Positions 33,309 through 42,230 are shown, counted from the first letter of the stretch. The stretch: DNA of 42,455 bases from an uncultured Mobiluncus sp. (GCF_902488535.1 NZ_CABTWO010000018.1:1-42455), one strand, 5' to 3'. Numbers and translations: made by a program. Notes: generated by a model not told the origin, from the letters alone.

Positions 33309-35045
33309 CTAAGTCAGCTGATTGGCTAAGAGGCTTCTATAGAAATCATCTTTCAGTAGCTCTTCGTGTGTTCCTCTATTGTGAATCCGTCCGTCTTTAA
33401 CAACGATGACAGTATCTGCAGTGAGGATTGACGGAAGCCTGTGGGTTATTACGATTGTGGTTCTTCCCGTACGTAGTGCCCCGGATGCCTGGTTGATCGT
33501 TTGTTCTAGTTGTGGGTCAATATTGGCTAGAGGCTCGTCGAGGATGAGGAGTTCCGGTGAGCGCAGAAATGCTCTGGCAAGAACGAGGCGCTGTCGTTCT
33601 CCGCCTGACAGGCTTGTGCCCCGGTCTCCGATGGGTGAGTCTAGGCCGCCGAGGTCTTTTACAAGTGTAGTCATGCCGGCGGCGTCAATTGCTTCCCATA
33701 ATTCGTTATCAGAGGCATCCCATTTCGCTAGCGTCAGATTAGTTCTAAAGGTTCCGACGAAAACATGTCCGTCTTGAGGAACGAGGGCTAGATGCTGGCG
33801 GTATTCGTCTGGATAAATACCTGTCAGCGGTAGTCCAGCGAAATCTATATGTCCACTGGTTGGATCATAGAAGCGCATAGCTAGGTATGCGAGGGTGGTT
33901 TTTCCCGCTCCTGACTGCCCCACAATCGCGACTGTTTGGCCGTCTGGAATGTTCAGGTTGATATCGGCAAGAACATCTTCTGTATCGTATTTGAAGCTGA
34001 CCTGGTTGTAGTCAAGGTCTCTCTTCGGGTAGTTTTCCAAGGATGTGGACAGTGGCGTGTAGTTTCCGGTGGGCGTTTTGATGGAATCAGGCGCGTTCAT
34101 TAAATCGTTTACACGCGCAGCACACGCCGAGACTTCTCCCATAATCCCCAACATTCCCGCAAAGGTATTAACGGGGATGGTGCTTGAGGCAGCTAGCGAG
34201 ACAGCAACCGGAAGTATCGCTGGGTTAAGAGTTCCATTAAGCACGTCACCCGTAATGACCACGAGTAAAGTGATTGACACAGCAGTTACCACGATACTTG
34301 ATAATGTTGTTTCACCACTTTTTCGAATTGCTTGATGCAGTTTCAGGTTTTGTACATCAGTTGTGGCTTTGAATACCCGGTTTGCGTGTTTTGTTTTTTG
34401 TCCAAGTACATGGAGTTCACGAATCCCGATGATGGATTCCAAGCCGAGGCTTTTTAGTTGGGCTAGGCCTGCGCGAACTTTTTCTCCTTGACGTCTTTGA
34501 ATGGTGGCAAATAGTGCCGGGGCTGCGACTAGGGCGAAAAGGGACACAAGGGTGAGCAAAGCCCAAGGGCCGATGAGAACGTACAGAATGATGATAAGGA
34601 TGGTGGGGCTAATGAGAGCGGCCAAGGCGGCGGCGACTGTGTGAGCGTAGAACCATTCGAGTTGTTCCATATCGTTCATACCTGCAGCAGTGACGTCAGC
34701 GATTTTTCTACCTTTCAGACCTTTTGGGGCGATTCGCTGAATGACCTTGTACAAGTCGATGCGCATGCTAGCAAGTACCTGGTAAGCGAGCTGGTGTGAC
34801 CACCAAGCATCCATGAGATATCCAAGTGCGTGAACAACCGCAATCGTGAATAGACCTGCGAATAGCCAGGTAATTTCATAATCGATGTCGACAACGATTG
34901 ACGAAGAAATCCAGTAGCTCAATGCTCCAACACCTGCTAAAGCGAGCTGGTGGATGATTATGACCAGGGTTGAGGCTAGAAATAACGCTCGGAAATCACG
35001 TAGCCGTCCCATGATGGAGAACAAATCATGAAGCGTTTTTCTCAT
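33309..35045 (-). CDS. ABC half-transporter (permease-ATPase fusion), second of pair
   Basis: 578 residues: six membrane helices (about residues 1-300, with ALFLASTLVIIIHQLALAGVGALSYW first), then an ATPase with Walker A GQSGAGKTT, Q-loop LVPQDGHVFVGTF, signature LSGGERQRLVLARAF, Walker B LLILDEPLANID and VITHR. The start ATG overlaps the stop of the preceding half-transporter by four bases, so they should form a heterodimer. Its position at the end of an iron-box operon recalls YbtPQ/IrtAB-type siderophore importers, but export of the modified peptide is equally possible. Confidence 0.88.
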   Translation of the reverse strand: MRKTLHDLFSIMGRLRDFRALFLASTLVIIIHQLALAGVGALSYWISSSIVVDIDYEITWLFAGLFTIAVVHALGYLMDAWWSHQLAYQVLASMRIDLYKVIQRIAPKGLKGRKIADVTAAGMNDMEQLEWFYAHTVAAALAALISPTILIIILYVLIGPWALLTLVSLFALVAAPALFATIQRRQGEKVRAGLAQLKSLGLESIIGIRELHVLGQKTKHANRVFKATTDVQNLKLHQAIRKSGETTLSSIVVTAVSITLLVVITGDVLNGTLNPAILPVAVSLAASSTIPVNTFAGMLGIMGEVSACAARVNDLMNAPDSIKTPTGNYTPLSTSLENYPKRDLDYNQVSFKYDTEDVLADINLNIPDGQTVAIVGQSGAGKTTLAYLAMRFYDPTSGHIDFAGLPLTGIYPDEYRQHLALVPQDGHVFVGTFRTNLTLAKWDASDNELWEAIDAAGMTTLVKDLGGLDSPIGDRGTSLSGGERQRLVLARAFLRSPELLILDEPLANIDPQLEQTINQASGALRTGRTTIVITHRLPSILTADTVIVVKDGRIHNRGTHEELLKDDFYRSLLANQLT

Positions 35046-36874
35046 TTGTTTACCTCCGTTTCTTTCGCACCTGTCAGGCTCCCTGTGGAATTATCCACCA
35101 TCGCAGCGAATTCGCCTTTTCGTGCTAACAAACCATCAGGGGAACCATATTCACTGATGCGACCTTTTCGAAGCACTGTGACCGTATCTGCAATTAACGC
35201 TACGTCCATTCGATGAGTGACGAGGATGAGCGTCATGGTCGGGAAATCTTTCCTCAGACTGGTAATGATTCTCTTTTCAACCTGCGAATCGAGCGCCGAA
35301 GTGGATTCATCAAGAATCATGACGCGCGGCTTACGGATGAGAGCGCGAGCGATAGCCAGACGCTGTTTTTGTCCGCCAGAAATGTTAGCCCCTGATTCTT
35401 CAATCATGAGTTCCAGATCAGCCTGCTGAGCCTTTTGGCGATGAGCCAAGACTTCTTCGTCGGAGGCTTCAGCATGAAAATCGGTTGCTTGAGCGACACT
35501 CAGCACTTGAAGAAGATCATCATGGCTGGCACGCGGGTTAGCTTCTTTGAGGATACTTTCAACCGTCCCGGGGAAGATGACAGGGTTTTGCGGCACCAGT
35601 GAGACTGTAGAGACGATATCAAGTTCTGCGGTCGGGGTTTTCCCGATAGTCACGGTGCCTGATTTTGGGGCATCAAAACCTAGCATGAGCCCTAGAAGAG
35701 TGGATTTTCCTGAGCCCGATCCCCCGACAATGGCCATAAACTGCCCCTGCTCGACGGTAAGGCTAATTTTTTCGAGTGCATTCGTGGTGGCTGATTCGTA
35801 TTGATAGCTCAGTTCACAGATTTCGATTGTTGCGGGGGTTGACTCAGGAAGCGTTTTCCTGGATGTCTGAGTCGTGTTTGGGATGGTAGAGTCAACGCTG
35901 AGCGTATTGTAGATTTGGTCGGCAGCGGATAGTCCGAAATAGCCGGCATGGAAAGCATTGGCGAGGTCTCTCAAAGGCCTAAATACTTCAATGCTTAACA
36001 AGGTAATGAAGAATATTTTCGTGACCGGATAGTTTCCGCTGCGAACCTCGACAATAGCAATCAACAAGGCAAATGCTGGCCCGAGAACCATCATGGCTGA
36101 CGATGCCCCGGTTTCTCCAAGTGACACGCGTAGCTGGGTGAGGGTTGAGCGCAAAAGCTCCTTGGATTGCTTAGCGAGTCGTTTTCCGAATTGATTAGCA
36201 GCGCCAAAAGCCTTGAGCGTAGTCATGCCGGTCATAGCATCGACGAAATCCGAGTTAAGCTCTGCGTAAGCGTCCCAGTGTTCTTGGCCTTTCTCCGCTA
36301 ACACCTTGTCCCATACTCGTGGAATCAGGAATGTGATGACTGCACAAACAAATAAAACTATCCCAGCCAGTGGGCTGACTGTTCCAATCCACACGCAGAT
36401 AGACCCTGCAGTGATTGTAGTAATCGCGATTTGGGGTAGATAAGTGCCGTAATAAGGTTCAATCGCTTCAACTCCGTCAACCATAAGCGACTCAAGATTC
36501 CCAGCTCGCTGGCTGCTCATCCGCATGGGGCCACGCCTATCGACATGAGTCAAAATCGCTTTACGCAAATTGACTTTCAGGCGCAACCCTATTCGATTCA
36601 AAAGATAAGCCTTCGCAATACCAATCAGCGGAATAGCAACCAGAAACACACTCAAAGCGATGAGTAGTCGAACTATCGTGCCTTTATCACGACTACCAAG
36701 AAGTTCCGTGAAAAGCGCAGAACTGATGAATGCCTGCCCAACATAGGCACCGCTTAACACCAGACCAAGAAGTATCGGCGGAATCATGATTCTAACCCCG
36801 ACTTGGGCTATGCGTAACACCGTCATTTGGCGGTGCCATAAGTGGGCAGGTTTCATCGACATACTTTCATTCAT
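35042..36874 (-). CDS. ABC half-transporter (permease-ATPase fusion), first of pair
   Basis: 610 residues: six membrane helices, then Walker A GGSGSGKST, Q-loop VPQNPVIFPGTV, signature ISGGQKQRLAIARAL, Walker B VMILDESTSALD and VTHR. No N-terminal C39 peptidase domain and no siderophore-interaction domain are present, which separates it both from typical bacteriocin exporters and from IrtA itself. It begins 20 bases after the binding-protein gene and couples to the second half-transporter by an ATGA overlap. Confidence 0.88.
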   Translation of the reverse strand: MNESMSMKPAHLWHRQMTVLRIAQVGVRIMIPPILLGLVLSGAYVGQAFISSALFTELLGSRDKGTIVRLLIALSVFLVAIPLIGIAKAYLLNRIGLRLKVNLRKAILTHVDRRGPMRMSSQRAGNLESLMVDGVEAIEPYYGTYLPQIAITTITAGSICVWIGTVSPLAGIVLFVCAVITFLIPRVWDKVLAEKGQEHWDAYAELNSDFVDAMTGMTTLKAFGAANQFGKRLAKQSKELLRSTLTQLRVSLGETGASSAMMVLGPAFALLIAIVEVRSGNYPVTKIFFITLLSIEVFRPLRDLANAFHAGYFGLSAADQIYNTLSVDSTIPNTTQTSRKTLPESTPATIEICELSYQYESATTNALEKISLTVEQGQFMAIVGGSGSGKSTLLGLMLGFDAPKSGTVTIGKTPTAELDIVSTVSLVPQNPVIFPGTVESILKEANPRASHDDLLQVLSVAQATDFHAEASDEEVLAHRQKAQQADLELMIEESGANISGGQKQRLAIARALIRKPRVMILDESTSALDSQVEKRIITSLRKDFPTMTLILVTHRMDVALIADTVTVLRKGRISEYGSPDGLLARKGEFAAMVDNSTGSLTGAKETEVNK

Positions 36875-36894
36875 CTAGTGTGGACTAGGCGCTC

Positions 36895-37926
36895 CTAGTA
36901 GTTTTGACGGGCCTTAACTGTTGCGGTAGCTCCGTGAATAGCGTCCGCGATGGTATACGCAGCCCCGGAAGGCAGCTCGATGACGCGATTATTCTTAATT
37001 GCATCAACTTGATCCATCCCAGGAATGGCCTTCAGTCTGTCCATGGAATCCTCGAGAGTGATCCCCGACTCCCCAGTGGTAATAACTATTACTTGGGGAT
37101 TTGCTTTGATGATCGCCTCAGGCTGGATAGCACCGTTCATCATCGCATCGTATTTCGGGTCGACAACATTCTTCAGTTTCGAGGCCTCAAAGATGCCCTG
37201 CAAGGTGGAATTAGCACCATATGCGAACAGATCATCAGACGCATCCCAGTAATACAACCCGGCGACGGTCATTTCTTTCAGGCTTTCACCAGCTTTTTGC
37301 GCGTCCTGCAGCTCTTGATCTAGTTTATCGGCATTTTCGTTAGCTGCCTTTTCCGAATCAATCAACTTACCAAGGTTGCGAATCGTTTTCGTAATACCCG
37401 TAAGGTCAGCCCGATCAACCTCATCAACATTTGTTAGATAAACGCATGAAGATTGGCTAATAATTTCTTTAATCCCATATTTTTCAAGTTCGTCGACTTC
37501 GCCGTAATCATTGCCGTAAATCATGTCAGGCTTGAGTTTGAGGATTGCTTCGAACGAGAGTTCGCCGTGGGCTTCTCCCGAACTATTCTCGAGTTGTTTG
37601 ACATCCTTGACGGCTGCTTCAACCTCATCGGACTGTTGCGCCCCGTGTTCTGCGAATCTACCAATCATCCGATCCGCGCCGCCAGCAGCTACAAGGTTAG
37701 CAACCCCTTCTCTGCCTGACGCAATAATTCTCTCTGGGCGCTGATCTAAAGTAACTTTTGTCCCACACGAATCGTATTCCTGCGGATACGCAGCACTGTT
37801 CGCAGCAGAAGGGGTATTCTGACCGGAATCATCAGGCTTTTGCGTCGTGCATCCAGCAAGTCCGCACGCTACCAATAGCGCTACGCAGGTTATTGCTCGT
37901 GGAATCTGCAGCCTAGTTTTTATCAT
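36895..37926 (-). CDS. FecB/BtuF-type metal-chelate binding lipoprotein
   Basis: 343 residues. The signal peptide ends in a lipobox GLAGC (lipid-modified Cys near residue 26). The class III binding-protein fold follows: CGTKVTLDQRPERIIASGREGVANLVAAGG, LSFEAILKLKPDMIYGNDYGE, a long rigid helix, and NPQVIVITTGESG. Such proteins bind iron-siderophore, heme or cobalamin outside the membrane and dock on FecCD-type permeases by conserved acidic residues. It overlaps the ATPase gene by four bases. The ligand is inferred to be an iron or metal complex because of the operon and its iron box. Confidence 0.9.
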   Translation of the reverse strand: MIKTRLQIPRAITCVALLVACGLAGCTTQKPDDSGQNTPSAANSAAYPQEYDSCGTKVTLDQRPERIIASGREGVANLVAAGGADRMIGRFAEHGAQQSDEVEAAVKDVKQLENSSGEAHGELSFEAILKLKPDMIYGNDYGEVDELEKYGIKEIISQSSCVYLTNVDEVDRADLTGITKTIRNLGKLIDSEKAANENADKLDQELQDAQKAGESLKEMTVAGLYYWDASDDLFAYGANSTLQGIFEASKLKNVVDPKYDAMMNGAIQPEAIIKANPQVIVITTGESGITLEDSMDRLKAIPGMDQVDAIKNNRVIELPSGAAYTIADAIHGATATVKARQNY

Positions 37927-38750
37927 GATTTCTCCTTATCGTTGTTAACACTGAAGCAATATTGCAGTTTGCCTTCGTGATGGATGGTTGTTGCTTGAAC
38001 ACCGTACACGTGCTCGATATTGCTTTCGGTTAGTACCTCGTGGGGTTTCCCGGAAGCGAAAACTTTGCCGTGGTCGAGCATGAGCAACCAGTCGCAGTAT
38101 TTTGCTGCGAGGTTAATATCGTGAAGCACCGTGACCACATTGGGAGCCAGCCGCCTGAGTAAACTCAGCACCTTATGCTGGTAGAAAATGTCGAGGTGAT
38201 TCGTAGGCTCATCAAGTAGCACACAGTTCGTGTCTTGGGTCAGCGCCCGGGCGATAACGGTTCGTTGCCGCTCTCCCCCGGAGAGTTGATCAGAATACTT
38301 CTCGCGAACGCCTGTCAACCCTACTGTGTCAAGCGCCTTCGCGGCTAGGTCATAGTCACTGTGAGAATATGTTGCAAAAGCGGATAAGAAAGGGATTCTG
38401 CCAAGTAGTACTTCGTCAATAACCTTGACTCTTTGCGGCACAATTTGGTTTTGTGGAACTAGAGCAATCTTGGTTGCTATCTCGTGCGGTTGGAGACTGT
38501 CGAGAGGTTCCCCAACCAACTTAATTCGACCACGATTAGGTTTAACTGCCCCGTATAAGGCTCGCATAAGTGTCGTCTTGCCCGACCCGTTCGGGCCTAT
38601 TAAACCAACATGCATACCTGCTGGAATAGTCCCCGACAGTTGGTTCAGCGCAACCGTTTTCCCGAATTTTACCGTCACATCATCGAGTGAAAACAATGGC
38701 GTTTCAGATACTTGAGCGCAAAAGTGTGAGTTAAGCATCGTTAACCGCAT
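37923..38750 (-). CDS. FecE/BtuD-type ABC ATPase
   Basis: An ATPase of the iron-chelate uptake class: Walker A GPNGSGKTT, Q-loop LVPQNQIVPQRVKVIDEVLLGR, signature LSGGERQRTVIARAL, Walker B CVLLDEPTNHLD and TVLHD. ATG 38750 is given; ATG 38738 is also possible since the AGGA upstream is too close to the first and far from the second. The N-terminus overlaps the end of the permease gene by 20 bases. Confidence 0.9.
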   Translation of the reverse strand: MRLTMLNSHFCAQVSETPLFSLDDVTVKFGKTVALNQLSGTIPAGMHVGLIGPNGSGKTTLMRALYGAVKPNRGRIKLVGEPLDSLQPHEIATKIALVPQNQIVPQRVKVIDEVLLGRIPFLSAFATYSHSDYDLAAKALDTVGLTGVREKYSDQLSGGERQRTVIARALTQDTNCVLLDEPTNHLDIFYQHKVLSLLRRLAPNVVTVLHDINLAAKYCDWLLMLDHGKVFASGKPHEVLTESNIEHVYGVQATTIHHEGKLQYCFSVNNDKEKS

Positions 38751-39855
38751 TCCTACGAATAAGTGACATGAGTAGTGGAGTGCCGATCAGAGCGGTAATG
38801 ATACCAACAGACAGTTCCCCGGGGGATACCAAAATACGTGACAACAAGTCGGCACCTAGCATCAATGTGGCGCCAACAAGGGCACATCCGAAGATAGCGT
38901 TACGGAAAATTCCTCCGTAAAGTTTCTTTGCTATATGCGGTACGACAAGACCGACGAACCCAATTGTTCCGCTCACAGACACTAGCGTGGCGACGATAAA
39001 CGCAACTACAAAGAACACATGGAGCCGAGTGCGATCTGGTCTGAGTCCAAGACCACGCGCTGCATCATCACCCAGTGTCATCGCATCTATTTTCCTGCCA
39101 CTTATAAACAGCCAGAGGCAACCTAGGAGGACACCGAAGAATACAATTGGGATTTCCCTCCAGCGGGTGGCGCTAAAGGAACCTAGCATCCAAAACATAA
39201 CACTTTTCGTGACAGAAGGATTCTTTGCCACCATGATGAGCAGACTTGTCAAAGCCGAAAAGAAGAAGTTTACTGCCATGCCAGCAAAAACCACTTTTGT
39301 TGTAGAGTTTCTGCCATTCAACCCAGCAAGAACAAAAACAAGGCATACCGAGACAAGGCATCCGATAAATGCTCCGCACATGACCGCGATTGAGGGCGAA
39401 GCAAAACCGAGTCCAATCCCGAGAACCATAACCATCGCAGCACCTGTAGATGCCCCGGAAGAAATCCCCAGAATATAAGGATCGGCCAAAATATTGCGGA
39501 GCAGGGCTTGTGTAGCGAGCCCACACACAGCCAAACCAGCACCACAGATGACGCTAAGGAGAGTTCGCGGCATACGCAGATTCCAGATAACATCATGATC
39601 GGTACTTGCGGGGGCAGGAAGCCCCGTAAAGTAGAGTCCGGGAAAGATATTCTCCAGAACTACTCGTAGGGTGACAAGCGGATTGATGCTGACAGCACCT
39701 ACTCCCAAAGCTAGAATCCATACCACAATAAGGATGAGCGTAAGCCCCACGTAAGAGGGCAACGAGACCCATCTTTTTGCGGCTAACAGACCAGGAGCTA
39801 TGAGCTTCTCGTCGGGAGGTGCGGAACGTTTAGTCACGAGTTCAGTGTTAGGCAT
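38731..39855 (-). CDS. FecCD-type permease for metal-chelate uptake
   Basis: 374 residues with about nine to ten helices. The family block is clear: NLRMPRTLLSVICGAGLAVCGLATQALLRNILADPYILGISSGAS, followed by FSATRWREIPIVFFG, DDAARGLGLRPDR and GTIGFVGLVVPHIAK. A hydrophilic N-terminal tail of about 30 residues precedes helix 1. Only one permease gene is present, so a homodimer is expected. It overlaps the YcaO gene by eight bases. Confidence 0.93.
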   Translation of the reverse strand: MPNTELVTKRSAPPDEKLIAPGLLAAKRWVSLPSYVGLTLILIVVWILALGVGAVSINPLVTLRVVLENIFPGLYFTGLPAPASTDHDVIWNLRMPRTLLSVICGAGLAVCGLATQALLRNILADPYILGISSGASTGAAMVMVLGIGLGFASPSIAVMCGAFIGCLVSVCLVFVLAGLNGRNSTTKVVFAGMAVNFFFSALTSLLIMVAKNPSVTKSVMFWMLGSFSATRWREIPIVFFGVLLGCLWLFISGRKIDAMTLGDDAARGLGLRPDRTRLHVFFVVAFIVATLVSVSGTIGFVGLVVPHIAKKLYGGIFRNAIFGCALVGATLMLGADLLSRILVSPGELSVGIITALIGTPLLMSLIRRNAVNDA

Positions 39856-42028
39856 GAGGCAAAGGGAAATAGTTTAAATCAGCAAATTCTTGTGGACTGT
39901 CTAGCAGCCCCATTTTGAAGTAAGCATCTTGTATTCTGCGATGACCGAGGGTGATATGGCCGGCAGCAAAGTTCGGCACGAGCCCAGGAACCAATACCCG
40001 GACGACCCGACCGCCACACATTCGAATATCAGGAGTCGTTACATCAACACAAATTGTGTCGTATCCGTGAGCCTCCAGTCGTTCAAGGTAGTATTCCCTA
40101 TTGCGCTGTTCAGATTGGTCAAGCCATGATAGGTCGGCGCTGTGCTCTTGGCGATTCAAATGACCGGAGCGGTACTGTTTTGCTCGCGGATCAATATTAA
40201 TGTGTTGTTGAATCATCAGGTCTGTAACGCGGCTAAAATCCCAATCAATAGAATCTAAGTAGTGTCTATCAGCACGCCACGGCAAAGCCATCTTTTCTGA
40301 GAGTTCTCGTTTGCGTATCGCCTCGTAAAGGCGTCCATTCTGGTCAAGCAAATCAATCGAACCATCGAATAGCGTTCCCGCTTCGGTAACAGCTTTCAAG
40401 GCGGCATCTTCTACGTTGGGGCGACACGAAAACCCTATATTGCACGTTTCGAATTGCTCGTTTGTCAGACAGGCAGCGACAACAGGAATTCTAAACTCGT
40501 TAGGGAGAATAAACAGTTTCACTGAGAATCTCTTGGCTTCAAATTCTTGAATAACTGCGTCAACCTGTGGGCTGTTAATCTTCACTGGGTCTATAGCAGG
40601 CTTACTATGCCACCAAATCATGGTGGCATCACGCTCAATAATCTCTTCAAGCCCATTGACGATCGGATCATATTCGCTAGACCCAGCAGCAACCCCTGCA
40701 TAAGGAACCGGGTTAATCAGAGGATAGTTTGAAAGGGAGACTCCATCAACGAATCCCGTATGGTTATAGTTAACATAAACCATAGATACGGGAACGTATA
40801 CAGGCTCTCCCGTCCCCAATACGACACCATCAATCCATGGAATTATGGTGTCTTTTGTAAATCTCTCAAAAGGGAAACCATCCCGAGCGTATTGCTCATC
40901 GCTGAACAACACAAAACTCTGTGGCGACCACGGGTGTAATCCCTGCCGCTCAAGAGCAGTCCACGATCCGACGATGATTCGCGGCAAATCAAGGATATTA
41001 ATGCAGTAACGCTCAATCGCCTCGCCAACCGCTGCGTTAGAAGCATCCTGCCAATCATTGATGGCGCTACCCTGGCAAACGCTGTTATTTGCCCATTGGG
41101 ATATGACCCTTATATCTGCAACATCTGATTGAACAGTAGTGAGACAATCAGGCAGATTCTCATTGTGTCTAATATGACGAAGTTGGGTTACGACTCCCAC
41201 TTCAGAATCCATCAAAGCCTGTGCCGGCAATCGTGGGAAATCATTACCTTGCGCATATCCAGCCCAATCAATCCAGGGCACGAGCCAATGGTTTTCATAC
41301 TCGCCATTGACTAAATTTAGGCTAGACCAAGAAAGAGGGTTTGCGAATTCACCGAAACCCATCCCTCTTATAGCTTGCAAGCAAACATCCAGCTGGCTGG
41401 CAAATCCGTCCAACAACGGTTTTGTCAGTGAAACATGCGTCATTAGCGGCTCCAGACTGGCTGAAACTAAACGCTTATAAAACTGACTGTACAACCCAGC
41501 ATGTTCACTGTCAGCACATGGTCCTACAAGCAGCAGCGGGAAGCGCACTATCACTGCACAAAACATTGCACCACATGCAAGGGCTTGATCTTCGGCGCGC
41601 TGAATTTGCTCCATGTCCGGCGTTAAGAAAAGTTGAACCACCAGAGTTGACGAGCCTTGATCCCCCATGGATTCACCACAATCAACATCTGCAGGTAAAA
41701 TGCAGATATTTTCAAAAAAAGGGGAATCCGATAGACAATCCTTAGCGCATTGAAGAAGAACAGTTTGATCTTCTTCTGTTAGAAACGGATTCCAGACCTT
41801 AATAACAAGGTTCTTTACGCCTTCAGGTACAGGTATCTGACAGTTTAGGGTTGCTACGGTGGGTGGGCACGATACACGTGCACCCAAATCATCTATTGCA
41901 CCTTCAAAAGATAGTCGCAATAAGTCGCCGTGTGCATCTCGAGCCAAGCAGCCACCGTCAACGAGCCACACTTGAACGAATGCATCTTCCACACCCACCG
42001 GAGCAACCCCAGGAACTAAATCGTTCAC
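39848..42028 (-). CDS. Fused YcaO cyclodehydratase-like enzyme
   Basis: 726 residues. Residues about 270-726 are a YcaO domain: MDSEVGVVTQLRHI, the ATP-site motif ASNAAVGEAIERY (GEAIERY at 335-341), GLEEIIERDA (459-468), PNVEDAALKAVTEAG and a C-terminus ending FPLPHA, reminiscent of the Pro-rich tails of azoline-forming YcaO proteins. Residues 1-260 resemble a degenerate E1-like/leader-handling domain as in fused TOMM cyclodehydratases, with many Cys but no obvious CxxC zinc pair. YcaO enzymes use ATP to cyclise or thioamidate the peptide backbone. GTG 42028 overlaps the precursor stop (GTGA), so expression is coupled. No oxidase gene is nearby, so azolines rather than azoles are predicted. 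Confidence 0.9.
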   Translation of the reverse strand: MNDLVPGVAPVGVEDAFVQVWLVDGGCLARDAHGDLLRLSFEGAIDDLGARVSCPPTVATLNCQIPVPEGVKNLVIKVWNPFLTEEDQTVLLQCAKDCLSDSPFFENICILPADVDCGESMGDQGSSTLVVQLFLTPDMEQIQRAEDQALACGAMFCAVIVRFPLLLVGPCADSEHAGLYSQFYKRLVSASLEPLMTHVSLTKPLLDGFASQLDVCLQAIRGMGFGEFANPLSWSSLNLVNGEYENHWLVPWIDWAGYAQGNDFPRLPAQALMDSEVGVVTQLRHIRHNENLPDCLTTVQSDVADIRVISQWANNSVCQGSAINDWQDASNAAVGEAIERYCINILDLPRIIVGSWTALERQGLHPWSPQSFVLFSDEQYARDGFPFERFTKDTIIPWIDGVVLGTGEPVYVPVSMVYVNYNHTGFVDGVSLSNYPLINPVPYAGVAAGSSEYDPIVNGLEEIIERDATMIWWHSKPAIDPVKINSPQVDAVIQEFEAKRFSVKLFILPNEFRIPVVAACLTNEQFETCNIGFSCRPNVEDAALKAVTEAGTLFDGSIDLLDQNGRLYEAIRKRELSEKMALPWRADRHYLDSIDWDFSRVTDLMIQQHINIDPRAKQYRSGHLNRQEHSADLSWLDQSEQRNREYYLERLEAHGYDTICVDVTTPDIRMCGGRVVRVLVPGLVPNFAAGHITLGHRRIQDAYFKMGLLDSPQEFADLNYFPLPHA

Positions 42029-42153
42029 TTGTTACTTGCAACCTGGAAAGCTGTAGTCGGATGCGGCCCAGGATGATGATTCGAATTCGGAGCAAGAATG
42101 GTTTTATCCGAGCGACGCTCTTCGACCTTCTTAATTTCCACCTTCGTACTCAT
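42025..42153 (-). CDS. Candidate RiPP precursor peptide, 42 residues
   Basis: A small gene missed by length cut-offs. ATG 42153 has AGGAGA seven bases upstream. The N-terminal part MSTKVEIKKVEERRSDK is charged (leader-like). The C-terminal part, APNSNHHPGPHPTTAFQVASNK when read in two pieces (APNSNHHPGPHP, TTAFQVASNK), is rich in His, Pro, Ser, Thr and Asn and has no Cys. It is the first gene after the iron box and its stop overlaps the YcaO start. Ser/Thr could become oxazolines, and the three His residues could bind metal. That it is the YcaO substrate is inferred from position, size and composition; no known RiPP core is recognised. Confidence 0.75.
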   Translation of the reverse strand: MSTKVEIKKVEERRSDKTILAPNSNHHPGPHPTTAFQVASNK

Positions 42154-42199
42154 AACAATCTCCTATCTTGTAGGGATGACATGACAACCATGTCAGAAC

Positions 42200-42218
42200 T
42201 TAGGTTAGCCTAACCTAT
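42200..42218. promoter_or_regulatory. DtxR/IdeR iron box
   Basis: TTAGGTTAGCCTAACCTAT matches the 19-bp DtxR/IdeR consensus (TWAGGTTAGSCTAACCTWA) at nearly every position and contains the symmetric core AGGTTAGCCTAACCT. It overlaps the predicted -10 of the peptide-YcaO operon, so iron-loaded repressor should silence the operon. Confidence 0.92.
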
Positions 42219-42230
42219 GTGAGTTTGCAA
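42202..42230 (-). promoter_or_regulatory. Promoter of the iron-regulated peptide operon
   Basis: Read on the minus strand, TTGCAA (42230-42225), a 17-base spacer and TAACCT (42207-42202) form a plausible promoter about 50 bases upstream of the precursor ATG, with the iron box covering the -10 and part of the spacer. Confidence 0.6.

Noticed and set aside
23405..42028. ThiF-like protein and YcaO as the two halves of one azoline synthetase
   Set aside because: They lie 15 kb apart in separate operons with their own peptide genes, one inside a repeat-bounded cassette; the YcaO already carries its own N-terminal partner-like domain.
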